From positions 1-64,000 of the forward strand of contig NZ_NOXU01000031.1 of assembly GCF_002251795.1 (NCBI RefSeq): DNA of 64,000 bases. Reading direction: 5' to 3'. Made by a program: the position numbers and the translations under genes. Positions within the stretch are counted from its first letter, which is position 1, and each line of letters opens with the position of its first letter. Under the pieces are notes generated by a model. That model did no database searches, was not told where the DNA came from, and saw only the letters and a list, made by a program, of their open reading frames with translations. The stretch is from Niveispirillum lacus. Its GTDB lineage: Bacteria > Pseudomonadota > Alphaproteobacteria > Azospirillales > Azospirillaceae. Positions 26,148 through 35,772 of this stretch are shown here, piece by piece.

Positions 26148-27443
26148 ATGACAACCGAATTTGTTTCCAGACGGAAAGGGGCGGCTTTGGACCGGCATAC
26201 AGTTGAGGCCCCGGCGTCGGATCAGGCAGCAGCGGATGCTGTCTGGACGGCAGCCCGGCTCTGCCGCCCGGCGCCATCGGTTGTGGAACGGACCAGTTGC
26301 GGTGCCGTCGCCGAACTGTTCCAGGCCGACCCCGACCTGCCCGGCGTCATCGTGTTGGACAGCACCGAGCGCCCCCTGGCCCTGGCCGACCGGGCTACCT
26401 TCCTGCTGCATTTTTCCCAGCGGTATGGCCGCGACCTTTATGCCAGGCGACCGGTCATTCATCTGGCCGACCGCCACCCCCTGCTGGTGGCGCTGCATAC
26501 CGGCCTGTCTGACCTCAACATCCTGATCGCGGAGCGCAAGCCCGACGCCCTGCATCGCGGTTTCGTGCTGGTCGATCCGGACGGCAGGGCGGTCGGGCTG
26601 GGCCAAGGTATCGACGTCATGCGCCTGACAGCAGAGGAGATGGCCCGCACCCTGGAACGGCTGCGGGCCACGCAGCGCGACCTGATCCAATCTGAAAAGA
26701 TGGCGGCGCTGGGCGGGCTTGTGGCCGGTGTGGCGCATGAGATCAATACGCCGCTGGGGGTGGCGGTGACGGCGGCAACCGCGTTCGCCCAGGACACGGA
26801 AAGGTTTTCCAAAGCCTATCGGGACGGCACCCTACGCCGCAGCGACCTGCAGGATTATGTGGCGTCGGCGGGGGAGGCCATGGGTTTTGTGCTCGGCAAC
26901 ATCACCCGCGCAGCCGATCTGGTGCATAGTTTCAAGCAGGTGGCCGTCGACCAGACCACCGATCAGCGCCGCCGCTTCGATCTGGGTGACTATCTGGGGG
27001 AGGTTCTGCGCAGCCTGCAGCCGCAACTGCGTCGCCTGCCCCACCGGCTGGACGCCGATCTGGTGGAAGGGCAGGTGGTGGAAAGTGCGCCCGGTGCCAT
27101 CGCCCAGATCGTTACCAACCTCGTCATGAATGCCCTCACCCATGCTTTCACCGGTCAGGGCAGGGCAGGGACCATCTGCGTCAGCCTCTGCCCGGCCCCC
27201 GGCACGCCCGGCTGGGTTCAATTGTCGGTGACGGATGACGGCCAGGGCATCGAAGCCGCCATTCTGCCCCGGATTTTTGATCCGTTTTTCACCACGCGCC
27301 GCGAGGCGGGAGGTACAGGTCTGGGGCTGCATCTGGTGTATAATCTGGTTACCCAGCGCCTGGGTGGGCGCATCGACGTGGAAAGCCGGGTTGGCCAGGG
27401 CACCCGCTTCACCGTGGCCTTTCCCCGCCGCAGCGCGGTTTGA
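26148..27443 (+). CDS. Cytoplasmic sensor histidine kinase
   Basis: This 431-residue kinase has no transmembrane segment. The N-terminal 160 residues form a CBS-like sensor with the FSQRYGRDLYAR signature often seen in alphaproteobacterial GGDEF/EAL proteins. The H box is GVAHEINTPLGVAVTAA (HEINTPLG class, HPK4), followed by N box (NLVMNALTHAF), G1 (DDGQGIE) and G2 (GGTGLGLHLVYNLV). No response regulator is adjacent. Confidence 0.88.
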   Translation: MTTEFVSRRKGAALDRHTVEAPASDQAAADAVWTAARLCRPAPSVVERTSCGAVAELFQADPDLPGVIVLDSTERPLALADRATFLLHFSQRYGRDLYARRPVIHLADRHPLLVALHTGLSDLNILIAERKPDALHRGFVLVDPDGRAVGLGQGIDVMRLTAEEMARTLERLRATQRDLIQSEKMAALGGLVAGVAHEINTPLGVAVTAATAFAQDTERFSKAYRDGTLRRSDLQDYVASAGEAMGFVLGNITRAADLVHSFKQVAVDQTTDQRRRFDLGDYLGEVLRSLQPQLRRLPHRLDADLVEGQVVESAPGAIAQIVTNLVMNALTHAFTGQGRAGTICVSLCPAPGTPGWVQLSVTDDGQGIEAAILPRIFDPFFTTRREAGGTGLGLHLVYNLVTQRLGGRIDVESRVGQGTRFTVAFPRRSAV

Positions 27444-27499
27444 GCTCTTGCCACCCCCTGACCTTAGCCTAATTCAAAGGTATTGACGTCTTGTGTTTG

Positions 27500-27514
27500 G
27501 AACATATCATGAAC
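27500..27514 (+). promoter_or_regulatory. LexA (SOS) box, alphaproteobacterial type
   Basis: GAACATATCATGAAC is an exact GAAC-N7-GAAC direct repeat, the form LexA binds in alphaproteobacteria. It lies 28 bp before the next gene's ATG and overlaps the expected -10 region downstream of TTGACG at 27484-27489, the right place for repression. Confidence 0.75.
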
Positions 27515-27542
27515 ATATTGTTGCCACTCTGTTGATCGTTTC

Positions 27543-28778
27543 ATGGCCAAATCGCTGAAACAACGCCTCGCCATCCTGTCTGACGCCGCCAAATATGATG
27601 CGTCCTGCGCGTCCAGCGGTACACAGAAACGGGATTCCGCGACCAGTGGCGGGCTGGGATCGACGGAGGGAATGGGCATCTGCCACGCCTATGCCCCGGA
27701 CGGGCGTTGTATTTCGCTGCTGAAAATCCTGCTGACCAACTTCTGCCTGTATGACTGTGTCTATTGCGTCAACCGGTCATCCAGCAATGTGGAACGGGCA
27801 CGCTTTACCGCCGAGGAAGTGGTCTGGCTGACCCTGGAATTCTACCGCCGCAACTATATCGAGGGGCTGTTTCTGTCGTCGGGTATCATTCGTTCGTCGG
27901 ACTACACGATGGAACAACTGGTCCGGGTGGCCAAGGACCTGCGCACCCTGCATAACTTCCGCGGTTATATCCATCTGAAGACCATCCCGGAGGCGTCGCC
28001 GCATTTGATCGAGGAGGCGGGGCTTTACGCTGACCGCCTGTCGATCAATATCGAACTGCCGACCGACCAGGGCATCGAACAGTTCGCGCCGCAAAAGCAC
28101 CCGGCCCGCATCCGCCAATCCATGTCCGACCTGTCGCTGAAGATCGAGGCCGCAAAAGAGCCGACCCTGAAGACCAAAAGGCGGCAACGTTTTGTACCGG
28201 GCGGCCAGAGCACGCAGATGATCGTCGGCGTGGATGGGGCCACGGACGCCACCATCTTGGGGTCCAGCGTCGATCTGTACAGCCGCTTCCGCCTGCGCCG
28301 GGTCTATTATTCCGCCTTCAGCCCCATTCCCGATGCCTCCAGCGCCCTGCCATTGTCGCGCCCGCCGCTGATGCGGGAACATCGGCTGTATCAGGCGGAC
28401 TGGCTATATCGGTTCTATGGGTTCGATGTGACAGAGATTACGTCGGTGCGGGCCGATGGTAATCTGGAACTGGATATCGACCCGAAACTCGCTTGGGCGC
28501 TGGCCAACAGGGACCGGTTCCCGGTGGATGTGAACCGGGCGGACAAGGAGATGCTGCTGCGTGTGCCGGGTTTGGGTACAAGTTCGGTGCCGGCCATCCT
28601 GTCAGCCCGCCGGCACAAGCGCCTGCGTCTGGATGATCTGGAACGGTTGCGCGTATCGGTGCGAAAGGTGCGGCCCTTTATCATGGCCGAGGGTTGGTCG
28701 CCGCTGCGCCTCACCGACCGCACCGACCTGCGCGAGCTTTTTGCGCCGAAGCCCAAACAGTTGAGCCTGTTCGGATGA
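27543..28778 (+). CDS. Radical SAM protein linked to UDG-family DNA repair (TIGR03916-like)
   Basis: The 411-residue protein has the 4Fe-4S cysteine motif CLYDCVYC and a radical SAM barrel (LFLSSGIIRSSDYTMEQLV, RLSINIELPTDQGIEQFAP). A C-terminal helix-hairpin-helix-like segment follows (VNRADKEMLLRVPGLGTSS), which may contact DNA. This family is nearly always paired with the gene that follows here and is presumed to act on damaged DNA, though the reaction is unproven. An SOS box lies in its promoter. Confidence 0.88.
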   Translation: MAKSLKQRLAILSDAAKYDASCASSGTQKRDSATSGGLGSTEGMGICHAYAPDGRCISLLKILLTNFCLYDCVYCVNRSSSNVERARFTAEEVVWLTLEFYRRNYIEGLFLSSGIIRSSDYTMEQLVRVAKDLRTLHNFRGYIHLKTIPEASPHLIEEAGLYADRLSINIELPTDQGIEQFAPQKHPARIRQSMSDLSLKIEAAKEPTLKTKRRQRFVPGGQSTQMIVGVDGATDATILGSSVDLYSRFRLRRVYYSAFSPIPDASSALPLSRPPLMREHRLYQADWLYRFYGFDVTEITSVRADGNLELDIDPKLAWALANRDRFPVDVNRADKEMLLRVPGLGTSSVPAILSARRHKRLRLDDLERLRVSVRKVRPFIMAEGWSPLRLTDRTDLRELFAPKPKQLSLFG

Positions 28779-29605
28779 TCCGGCTGGGTCTTCGCGGCCG
28801 TGGCGATCTGGCGGAATGGCGGGATGCGGCGCGCGCCCTGCTGCGGGCTGGGGTGCCGCCAACGGATGTGGATTGGCGGGTGCAGGATGGCGGGGCTGAT
28901 CTGTTCGGTCTGGCCGATGATCCGTTACCGCCACCCGATCCTTCGCTGTCCGCCCCGACGGTGCCCGCCGCCTTCCTGACCCTGGCCGATGCGGTGATCT
29001 GTCACCGCGACCCGTCGCGTTTTGCCCTGCTTTACCGCCTGCTCTGGCGGGTGCAGGGCGAACGTGCCCTGCTGTCCATTCCTTCCGACCCGGACGTGGC
29101 GCGGGCAGAGACGCTGGAAAAGGCCATCCGCCGCGACGCGCACAAGATGAAGGCGTTTGTCCGTTTCAAGGAAATGGGGCCACCGCACGCGGGGCGTCGG
29201 CGCTTTGCCGCCTGGTTTGAACCGGATAATTACATCGTGGCTCGCACGTCCGGCTTCTTTCAGCGGCGTTTCACCGACATGGATTGGATCATCGTCACAC
29301 CCAAAGGGTCGGCGGCCTGGGACGGCCAGCACCTGACCCTGTCAGACGAACCATCACAGAAGCCCGACCTGATTGACGATACCGATGACCTGTGGCGCAC
29401 CTACTTTGCCCATATTTTCAATCCGGCGCGGTTGAAGGTGCAGGCGATGCAGTCGCAGATGCCCAAGAAATACTGGAAGAACCTGCCAGAAGCCGATCTG
29501 ATCCCCGACCTGATTGCCAGCGCCGAGGACCGGATGCGCGACATGATCGACCGGGAAGCAACGCAGCCCAAACCGTTCCACTACCGTATCCGGGAACGGG
29601 AGTGA
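28775..29605 (+). CDS. DUF4130 (TIGR03915-like) partner of the radical SAM protein
   Basis: The 276-residue protein carries the conserved block MKAFVRFKEMGPPHAGRRRF, then AAWFEPDNYIV and FQRRFTDMDW(IIV)TP. Its ATG overlaps the previous stop (ATGA), so translation is coupled. In many alphaproteobacteria this domain is fused to a C-terminal uracil-DNA-glycosylase-like domain. Here the protein ends after the DUF4130 part (PKPFHYRIRERE) and no UDG-like gene follows in the window. Confidence 0.85.
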   Translation: MIRLGLRGRGDLAEWRDAARALLRAGVPPTDVDWRVQDGGADLFGLADDPLPPPDPSLSAPTVPAAFLTLADAVICHRDPSRFALLYRLLWRVQGERALLSIPSDPDVARAETLEKAIRRDAHKMKAFVRFKEMGPPHAGRRRFAAWFEPDNYIVARTSGFFQRRFTDMDWIIVTPKGSAAWDGQHLTLSDEPSQKPDLIDDTDDLWRTYFAHIFNPARLKVQAMQSQMPKKYWKNLPEADLIPDLIASAEDRMRDMIDREATQPKPFHYRIRERE

Positions 29606-29650
29606 GCGGCATCTCCGTCGCCATCATCCAAGGCTGGATGCCGGTTAATA

Positions 29651-31882
29651 TCAGACCCCGATGAAGCGCCCGGCTTCCGGTGCCGGCATCGGGCGCCCAT
29701 AGAGATAGCCTTGCAGGAAACCGCAGCCCAGGCGCGATAGTTCATCGGCCTGTTCGTCGGTTTCCACCCCTTCGGCCACCACTTCCAGCGCCAGTTGCTG
29801 GGCAAGCGCCAGCATGGTGCGCAGAATGGTCCGGCTTTCAAACCGGTCGATCATGCTGGTCACAAAGGCCCGGTCGACCTTCAGGAAATCAAAGGGCAGG
29901 GTCTGCAGGTAGGACAGGTTGGAATAGCCGGTGCCGAAATCATCCATGCACAGACGGATGCCCAGGTCGCGCAGGCCCGTCAGGATTTCCGCCGCATGGG
30001 CTGGATCGCCGATGATGGTGCTTTCCGTGACTTCCAGTTTCAGCAGGGTCGGATCGACGCCGCTTTCGGCGATGACGGCGCGCACATTGTCCAGGAAACC
30101 GGGTTCTGACAATTGCGCCGCCGAAATATTGACCGAGACCCAAACGGGCCGCCCGGCGCGTCGGGTCCAGTCGGCGGTTTGCAGGGCGGCTTCACGCATC
30201 ACCCAGGTGCCGATGGGCACGATCAGACCGGTTTCCTCTGCCGTGGGGATGAAGGCGGCGGGGATGACAATACCCCGCGACGGATGGTTCCAGCGCACCA
30301 GCGCCTCAAACGCCGCAATCTCACGCGTCGCGGCGTCAACGATGGGCTGGTAATACAGCTCAAACTGTCCCTGTTTGAGGGCGGTGCCCAGTTCCATGGT
30401 CAGGCCCAGCCGACCGCCATCGGTGCGATCGGCACCGATGACCACTTCCTGCAAGCGGCCAAAGGCACGTTTGGAAGCCTGCATGCTTTCTTCCGCGCGG
30501 GCCAGCAACTCCTCCCCATGACGGCCGGGGCAGTTGCACCAGGCAAGGCCCGGCGACGACATGGGATGCACCTCCCGCCCGGCAAGAATGATGGGTTCGC
30601 TGACGGCACCGGCCACAGCGTGGATGGCGTCACGGGCCGCAGACAGGATCGGGGCGCCGGGCAGCAGCAGGGCGAACTGGTCGGCGCCTGTCCGCCCGCA
30701 AATGGCATCGGCGCCGGCGGCGGCGGTCACACGCTGAGCGGTGCTGACCAGCAACCGGTCACCGGCGGCCACGCCCAGTTCCTGATTGATATCGCGGAAA
30801 TGGCGCAGGTCGATGATGCCCACGGCGACGCTGTCGGCGCCGCCCGGCTGCATACGGGCCAGCCGCGTCTCGATGGCCTGAATGAACCCCAGCCGGTTCA
30901 GGAGACCGGTGGCACGGTCATGGGTACGGTCCTTGGAAAGTTGCACCAGCAGTCGGGCATTTTCCAGGGCCACGGCGACGGTGCGCGCAAACAGCGACAG
31001 CATGCCGGCGTCCAGCGCCCGGCCGGGGGTCAGATGGGACAGGTGCAGGATAATGGCGGCATCATCCGCCAGGCTGGCCGGCAAGGCGAACCAGTCCGCG
31101 CCCGACAGGGCCTTGCCGGCAGCCAGAGCCGCCGTTACCTGCTGCCCGATTTCCGCGGGGACCAGATGGGCCAGCGCCCCTGGCGTCATGGCCACGCGGC
31201 CTTCCCCGATACCGGCCAGCAGAAGGGGTTCCCCTGTGGTGCCATCGGGCAGCCGCTCGCAACGGACCAGCAGCACGCCGGCGCCGGGACCGGCCACCGC
31301 CGACAGGGCGTCGACGGCGGCATGGGCCAGACGTTCGGGATCATGTTCACCGAACAGCCGGGCCGATGCGTCCAGAATATGGGTCAGCCCCGCTCGGTGC
31401 TGGTCCAGTTCACGGATCTGTTCAAAGGCCCGCAGCGCCGTGTAGACCGATGTCCAGAGCCGCCGTGCCGTCAGTTCGTCCTTTGCCCGGTAGTCATTGA
31501 TATCATAGCGTTCCACCACTTCCCGCTCTGGCGCCTGACCCGGCTGACCGGTGCGCAGGATGATGCGGACATCATGGTTGCCCATCTCCTCCCGAACGGT
31601 CTGGATCAGTCGCAGGCCCGCATCCTCCGCTTCCATCACCACATCCAGCAGGATCAGGGCGATATCGGGATAGAGGGCCAGCATCTGCCGCGCCTCGCCA
31701 GCAGAATAGGCGGATAAGAACAGCAGTTTGCGTCCGGCATGCGCCATGTCGCGCAGGGCCAGGCGGGTCACGGAATGCACAGAAGGGTCGTCGTCGACGA
31801 TCAGGACCAGCCAGGGCGCCAAAGAAGGCGAGGCCGGAGCCGGTGCCGGCTCCGCCGCGAAATCCAGCAGGTCATCCGCCAT
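29651..31882 (-). CDS. Receiver-DUF3369-GGDEF-EAL cyclic-di-GMP phosphodiesterase
   Basis: This 743-residue protein has an N-terminal receiver (VLIVDDDPSVHSVTRLAL, phospho-Asp in LILLDVVME), a DUF3369 domain (DASARLFGEHDPERLAHAA), a GGDEF domain and a C-terminal EAL domain. The GGDEF signature is degenerate, GADQF, so cyclase activity is doubtful. The EAL domain keeps FEALVRW, LKLEVTEST and MDDFGTGYSNLSYL, so it should hydrolyse c-di-GMP. ATG 31882 has an upstream G-rich site; two ATGs further upstream are possible. The partner kinase is unknown; the orphan kinase at 26148 is a candidate. Confidence 0.9.
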   Translation of the reverse strand: MADDLLDFAAEPAPAPASPSLAPWLVLIVDDDPSVHSVTRLALRDMAHAGRKLLFLSAYSAGEARQMLALYPDIALILLDVVMEAEDAGLRLIQTVREEMGNHDVRIILRTGQPGQAPEREVVERYDINDYRAKDELTARRLWTSVYTALRAFEQIRELDQHRAGLTHILDASARLFGEHDPERLAHAAVDALSAVAGPGAGVLLVRCERLPDGTTGEPLLLAGIGEGRVAMTPGALAHLVPAEIGQQVTAALAAGKALSGADWFALPASLADDAAIILHLSHLTPGRALDAGMLSLFARTVAVALENARLLVQLSKDRTHDRATGLLNRLGFIQAIETRLARMQPGGADSVAVGIIDLRHFRDINQELGVAAGDRLLVSTAQRVTAAAGADAICGRTGADQFALLLPGAPILSAARDAIHAVAGAVSEPIILAGREVHPMSSPGLAWCNCPGRHGEELLARAEESMQASKRAFGRLQEVVIGADRTDGGRLGLTMELGTALKQGQFELYYQPIVDAATREIAAFEALVRWNHPSRGIVIPAAFIPTAEETGLIVPIGTWVMREAALQTADWTRRAGRPVWVSVNISAAQLSEPGFLDNVRAVIAESGVDPTLLKLEVTESTIIGDPAHAAEILTGLRDLGIRLCMDDFGTGYSNLSYLQTLPFDFLKVDRAFVTSMIDRFESRTILRTMLALAQQLALEVVAEGVETDEQADELSRLGCGFLQGYLYGRPMPAPEAGRFIGV

Positions 31883-32135
31883 TCCGTTCGCCCCCCGGCC
31901 CGATGGCCATCCCTGTCCAGGTGTCATCTGCCGTTTCCCCTGCTTTGGGATGGCAGTCGCGCTCATTGTGTCGAATCAACAGCGCGAACCTACGCCACCG
32001 GCACGGGCGCGGCAAGCATGGCGCAGGGGTGACCTTCCGCCAACGCCCGCTTGCTGATGCTGGCGGTGGCCTTGATATCCGTGTCATTCTGCCCTTCCAA
32101 TCCCGCCCGCCCGTTCAGACCCGCATGTGCCGCCG

Positions 32136-34652
32136 ATGGAAACCTTGATCAACACGCTTCTGGCGGTTGCCGGCCTGCTGGGGTTGGTCAGCCTGCTGCC
32201 GCCATTGGCCAGGAAGCTGGGCCTGCCCTACACGGTGGTGCTGGCAGCCCTGGGTGTAGGCATCGGTCTGCTGCTGCATCTGGGTGGTGGGGTGGAACGG
32301 GAGGTGACAGGACCGGTCACCGCCTTCATCAACGCCGTCGGCAATGTGGAACTGACATCCGCAGCCTTCCTTTACATCTTCCTGCCGGTGCTGCTGTTTG
32401 AAACGGCGCTGGGTGTGGATGTGCGGCGCATGCTCGACGATCTCGGGCCTATTCTGCTGCTGGCCATTGTGGCTGTCCTGGTCTGCACATTGGTTGCGGG
32501 TTTTGCGATGTGGTGGGTCTGGGGCCTGTGGCATGGCATGCCAACGCAGAAGGCCTTGATCATCTGCCTGCTGCTGGCCAGCATTATTGCCACAACCGAT
32601 CCGGCTGCTGTGGTCAGCATCTTCCGCGACCTGGGCGCGCCGCGTCGGCTGACCATCCTGGTCGAAGGTGAAAGCCTGTTTAATGACGCCGCCGCCATTG
32701 TGCTGTTCACCCTGCTGCTGGGCATCCTGACCAGCGGGGGAGACCCGGACCTGGGGGCGGCAGCCTTTGACTTTGTGTTCAAGTTCATTGGCGGCGTGGC
32801 GGTCGGCTGGCTGCTGGGCTGGTTAACGGCGCTGGTGGTCACGCCCCTGCGTAACCAGACCCTGTCAGAGATTACCCTGACGGTGGCGCTGGCCTACCTG
32901 TCCTTCATCCTGGCCGAACATTACCTGCATGTATCGGGTGTGGTGGCTGTGGTGGTGGCAGGTCTGGTCATGGCCTCGGCAGGGCGAACCCGCATCAGCC
33001 CGGAAAGCTGGTCGGGCCTGGAACAGGTGTGGAGCCAGTTGGGTTTCTGGGCCAATTCCCTGATCTTCCTGTTTGCATCCATGCTGGTGCCGCCCACGCT
33101 GATGGGCGCGAAATGGAGCCATTTTGCCCTGCTGGCGGCGTTGATCCTGGCAGCGTTGGGCGCGCGGGCTGCTGTGATCTTTGGTATCCTGCCCATCCTG
33201 TCCTGGGTTGGTGCGTCCGACCGGATCAGCCATCGCTATCGGATTGTCATGACCTGGGGCGGCCTGCGAGGGGCGGTGTCGCTGGCGCTGGCCCTGGCTG
33301 TGACGGAGCATCAGTCGCTGCCGGACTATATTCAGGAACATGTAGCCGTCGTGGTGACCGGCTTTGTGCTGTTCACCCTGTTTGTGCAGGGGACGACGCT
33401 GCGCCCGCTGATCCGCGTGCTGAAGCTGGACCGGCTGACGCCGGTGGAACAGGCGTTGCGTAATCGGGCCTTGGGCCTGTCACTCTCCAATGTGCGTCGC
33501 GATCTGGAGGATGTGGCCGAACGGTTCGGGCTGGATGCTGCACATGCCATCGACCCACTGATGGAGCGCGGAGCGGAACTGGCGCAGGAACAGTTGGATC
33601 TGGAAAGCCGGTACGGCGCCCTGTCGCTGGATGACCGGGTCTATATCGGCCTGGCCACCCTGGCCCGGTATGAGGAACAGCGTTACCTGGCCTATTTCCG
33701 CGATGGTGTGATCTCCCGCCTGTCGGTGCAAACCCTGGCGGCGGTGGCCGGCCGCCTGCAGGATGCGCTGAAAACCGGCGGGGCGGCGGCCTATACCAAG
33801 GTGGCGGCCAAACAGTTGCGGCCGGGCCGGGCGCTGCGGACCGCCTTGTGGCTGCATCGACGGTATGGTTGGGAACGGCCGGTGTCGGCCCGGCTGGCCG
33901 AACGGTATGCGATGTTGACGGCCCTGCGCTTTTGCCTGCGCGAATTGAACCAGTTCACGGGTGACCGGTTGGCACCGATGCTGGGCAAGCAGGCAGCGGA
34001 AGCCGTCCGAACCCGCCTGACGGCCCGGCTGACGGTGGTGGAAGAGGCCCTGGACAGTATCCGCCTGCAATATCCCGCCTATCTGGATGCGGTGCAGTCC
34101 CAGTACCTGATTCGTGCGGGCCTGCGCATGGAGGAACGGTCAACCCAGTCGCTGTTTGAAGAGGCGCTGATCAGCCGCGAAATCCTGAACGATCTGGAAC
34201 GCGACCTGCGCGAACGCTGGCAGGAGGTGAGTACGCCGCCAAAGCTGGACCTGGGTTTGGCCACGCATGAGTTGATCGGGCGGGTGCCGCTGTTCGCCGG
34301 CCTGACACCGGAGCGGTTGGCACAGATTGAGAGGCTGCTGCGGCCCCGGCTGTATTTTCCGGGTGAGACCATCGTGCGTAAGGGGGAGCGCGGGGATACT
34401 GTCTATTTTATCTCCTCGGGTGCGGTGGCGGTGCATGTGGCCGGGCTGGATGCGCCCATCCGCCTTGGCAGTGGTGATTTTTTCGGGGAGATCGCCCTGG
34501 TTCTGGACCAGCCGCGCAACGCGGATGTGACGGCACTCGCCTATTGCCAGCTTCTGTTGTTGGATAAGCGCGACTTCAACCGTCTGTACAGCGGCGATCC
34601 GGTGCTGAAGGAGCATTTCGACAGCGCCATTCAGAAACGGCTGTCAGCCTGA
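32136..34652 (+). CDS. CPA1 Na+/H+ antiporter with C-terminal cyclic-nucleotide-binding domain
   Basis: The 838-residue protein has about 12 membrane helices in the first 420 residues, with ATTDPAAVVSIFRDLG and the ion-site motif SLFNDAAAIVLF. A helical cytosolic region of about 280 residues follows. A CNB domain at about 715-830 includes IVRKGERGDTVYFISSGAVA and GDFFGEIALVLDQPRNADV. It exchanges protons for Na+/K+ at the inner membrane, probably gated by a cyclic nucleotide. A GTG at 32127 is an alternative start. The architecture resembles NhaP/SOS1-like transporters. Confidence 0.88.
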   Translation: METLINTLLAVAGLLGLVSLLPPLARKLGLPYTVVLAALGVGIGLLLHLGGGVEREVTGPVTAFINAVGNVELTSAAFLYIFLPVLLFETALGVDVRRMLDDLGPILLLAIVAVLVCTLVAGFAMWWVWGLWHGMPTQKALIICLLLASIIATTDPAAVVSIFRDLGAPRRLTILVEGESLFNDAAAIVLFTLLLGILTSGGDPDLGAAAFDFVFKFIGGVAVGWLLGWLTALVVTPLRNQTLSEITLTVALAYLSFILAEHYLHVSGVVAVVVAGLVMASAGRTRISPESWSGLEQVWSQLGFWANSLIFLFASMLVPPTLMGAKWSHFALLAALILAALGARAAVIFGILPILSWVGASDRISHRYRIVMTWGGLRGAVSLALALAVTEHQSLPDYIQEHVAVVVTGFVLFTLFVQGTTLRPLIRVLKLDRLTPVEQALRNRALGLSLSNVRRDLEDVAERFGLDAAHAIDPLMERGAELAQEQLDLESRYGALSLDDRVYIGLATLARYEEQRYLAYFRDGVISRLSVQTLAAVAGRLQDALKTGGAAAYTKVAAKQLRPGRALRTALWLHRRYGWERPVSARLAERYAMLTALRFCLRELNQFTGDRLAPMLGKQAAEAVRTRLTARLTVVEEALDSIRLQYPAYLDAVQSQYLIRAGLRMEERSTQSLFEEALISREILNDLERDLRERWQEVSTPPKLDLGLATHELIGRVPLFAGLTPERLAQIERLLRPRLYFPGETIVRKGERGDTVYFISSGAVAVHVAGLDAPIRLGSGDFFGEIALVLDQPRNADVTALAYCQLLLLDKRDFNRLYSGDPVLKEHFDSAIQKRLSA

Positions 34653-34782
34653 AGGGCTGCTGTTCGGGCGGCCATGATTTGTGCATTGCCGATCGGTGGG
34701 CCAGTCGTCGGTGGATGTAGCGGTGCTGACGGCGATGCGGTAGAGCTATGCCGCCCTGCAACATGACCGGTGCCCAGCCCCG

Positions 34783-35652
34783 ATGATCCGCCGCCTTGCC
34801 ACCCTTGCCACCGCCCTGCTGGCCCTGTCTGGCCCCGCCGCCGCGCAGTCGGCCCTGTTCGGGATGGAGACGACGGATCAGACCGCGCCCTTGTGGGAGG
34901 CCGCCATCCTGGCCGCCGGCGGCTATGTTGCACATTACCCGGCAGCGTCGGAGGGGCAGTTCAAGGCGCTGCCCGTGCCGTTCCTGATTTATCGCGGCGA
35001 CCATCTGCGCATTGGCGATAATGGCTTCATCCGCGCGCGCCAGGAAATGGCCGGCGGGCGGTTTGAGCTGGATATCGGCCTGGACGGGTCGTTCGATGTG
35101 GACAGCAAGGATAACAAGGCCCGCCAGGGCATGCCCGACCTGGACCTGCTGATCGAAGCGGGGCCCAAGGCCACCTGGCATTTCATGCCCAAACAGGGTG
35201 ATGTGCAGGTCGATCTGGGCGTGGAGGTGCGCGCCGTCATCGCCACCCGCCTCATTGGCTTCGATTATGAAGGCATCAGCATCAATCCGGAATTGAGCTG
35301 GTCCGACCGCTCGTTGGGCGGGACCAAGCTGCGCGGTTATGCCTCCATCGGGCCGGTCTTCGGCTTTGACGGGGTGAATGATTATTTCTACGGCGTCGAT
35401 GCGGCCCATGCCACGGCCAGCCGCCGGGCCTACAAGGCCGATGATGGCTATATCGGCACCAAGACGACGCTGGGCGTGGCCTATCCCATCAATGACCGGC
35501 TGCTGGTGTTTGGCGCGGCCCAGGTCGGCTATTATGGCGGCTCCGCGAACGAAGACAGTCCGCTGTTCCGCGACAAGACCAATGTCAGCGTCGGTGCCGG
35601 CGTGCGCTGGTCCTTCTGGCAGTCGGACGCCCGCGTGCCGGTGGTGCGCTGA
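34783..35652 (+). CDS. MipA/OmpV family outer-membrane protein
   Basis: The 289-residue protein has a signal peptide (cleavage after SGPAAA) and alternating beta-strand sequence of the MipA/OmpV barrel (YRGDHLRIGDNGFIRARQE, GPKATWHFMPK). It ends with a strand in VGAGVRWSFWQSD. Relatives scaffold murein enzymes or act as porins. No partner is adjacent. Confidence 0.88.
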   Translation: MIRRLATLATALLALSGPAAAQSALFGMETTDQTAPLWEAAILAAGGYVAHYPAASEGQFKALPVPFLIYRGDHLRIGDNGFIRARQEMAGGRFELDIGLDGSFDVDSKDNKARQGMPDLDLLIEAGPKATWHFMPKQGDVQVDLGVEVRAVIATRLIGFDYEGISINPELSWSDRSLGGTKLRGYASIGPVFGFDGVNDYFYGVDAAHATASRRAYKADDGYIGTKTTLGVAYPINDRLLVFGAAQVGYYGGSANEDSPLFRDKTNVSVGAGVRWSFWQSDARVPVVR

Positions 35653-35659
35653 CCCTGCT

Positions 35660-35692
35660 GCCCATTTGGGCGGCAATGCCGCCTGATTGGGC
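35660..35692 (+). terminator. Weak hairpin after mipA
   Basis: GGCGGC-aat-GCCGCC (35669-35683) is flanked by the complementary outer bases GCCCA/TGGGC. It lies 17 bp after the stop codon and has no U-tract. Confidence 0.35.
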
Positions 35693-35745
35693 AGATCTCG
35701 GGTCGTAGGATTGTCGGAAAGCGTTGTCAGACGCCGTTTTTACAC

Positions 35746-35763
35746 TTGGCACGCGATTCGCAA
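35746..35763 (+). promoter_or_regulatory. Candidate sigma-54 (-24/-12) promoter
   Basis: TTGGCACG-N4-TCGCAA keeps the invariant GG (35748-35749) and GC (35760-35761) exactly 10 bp apart, with one mismatch to the TTGC consensus of the -12 element. Transcription would start near 35773. No protein gene follows on this strand for several kilobases. Confidence 0.45.
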
Positions 35764-35772
35764 AGTGGTTCT

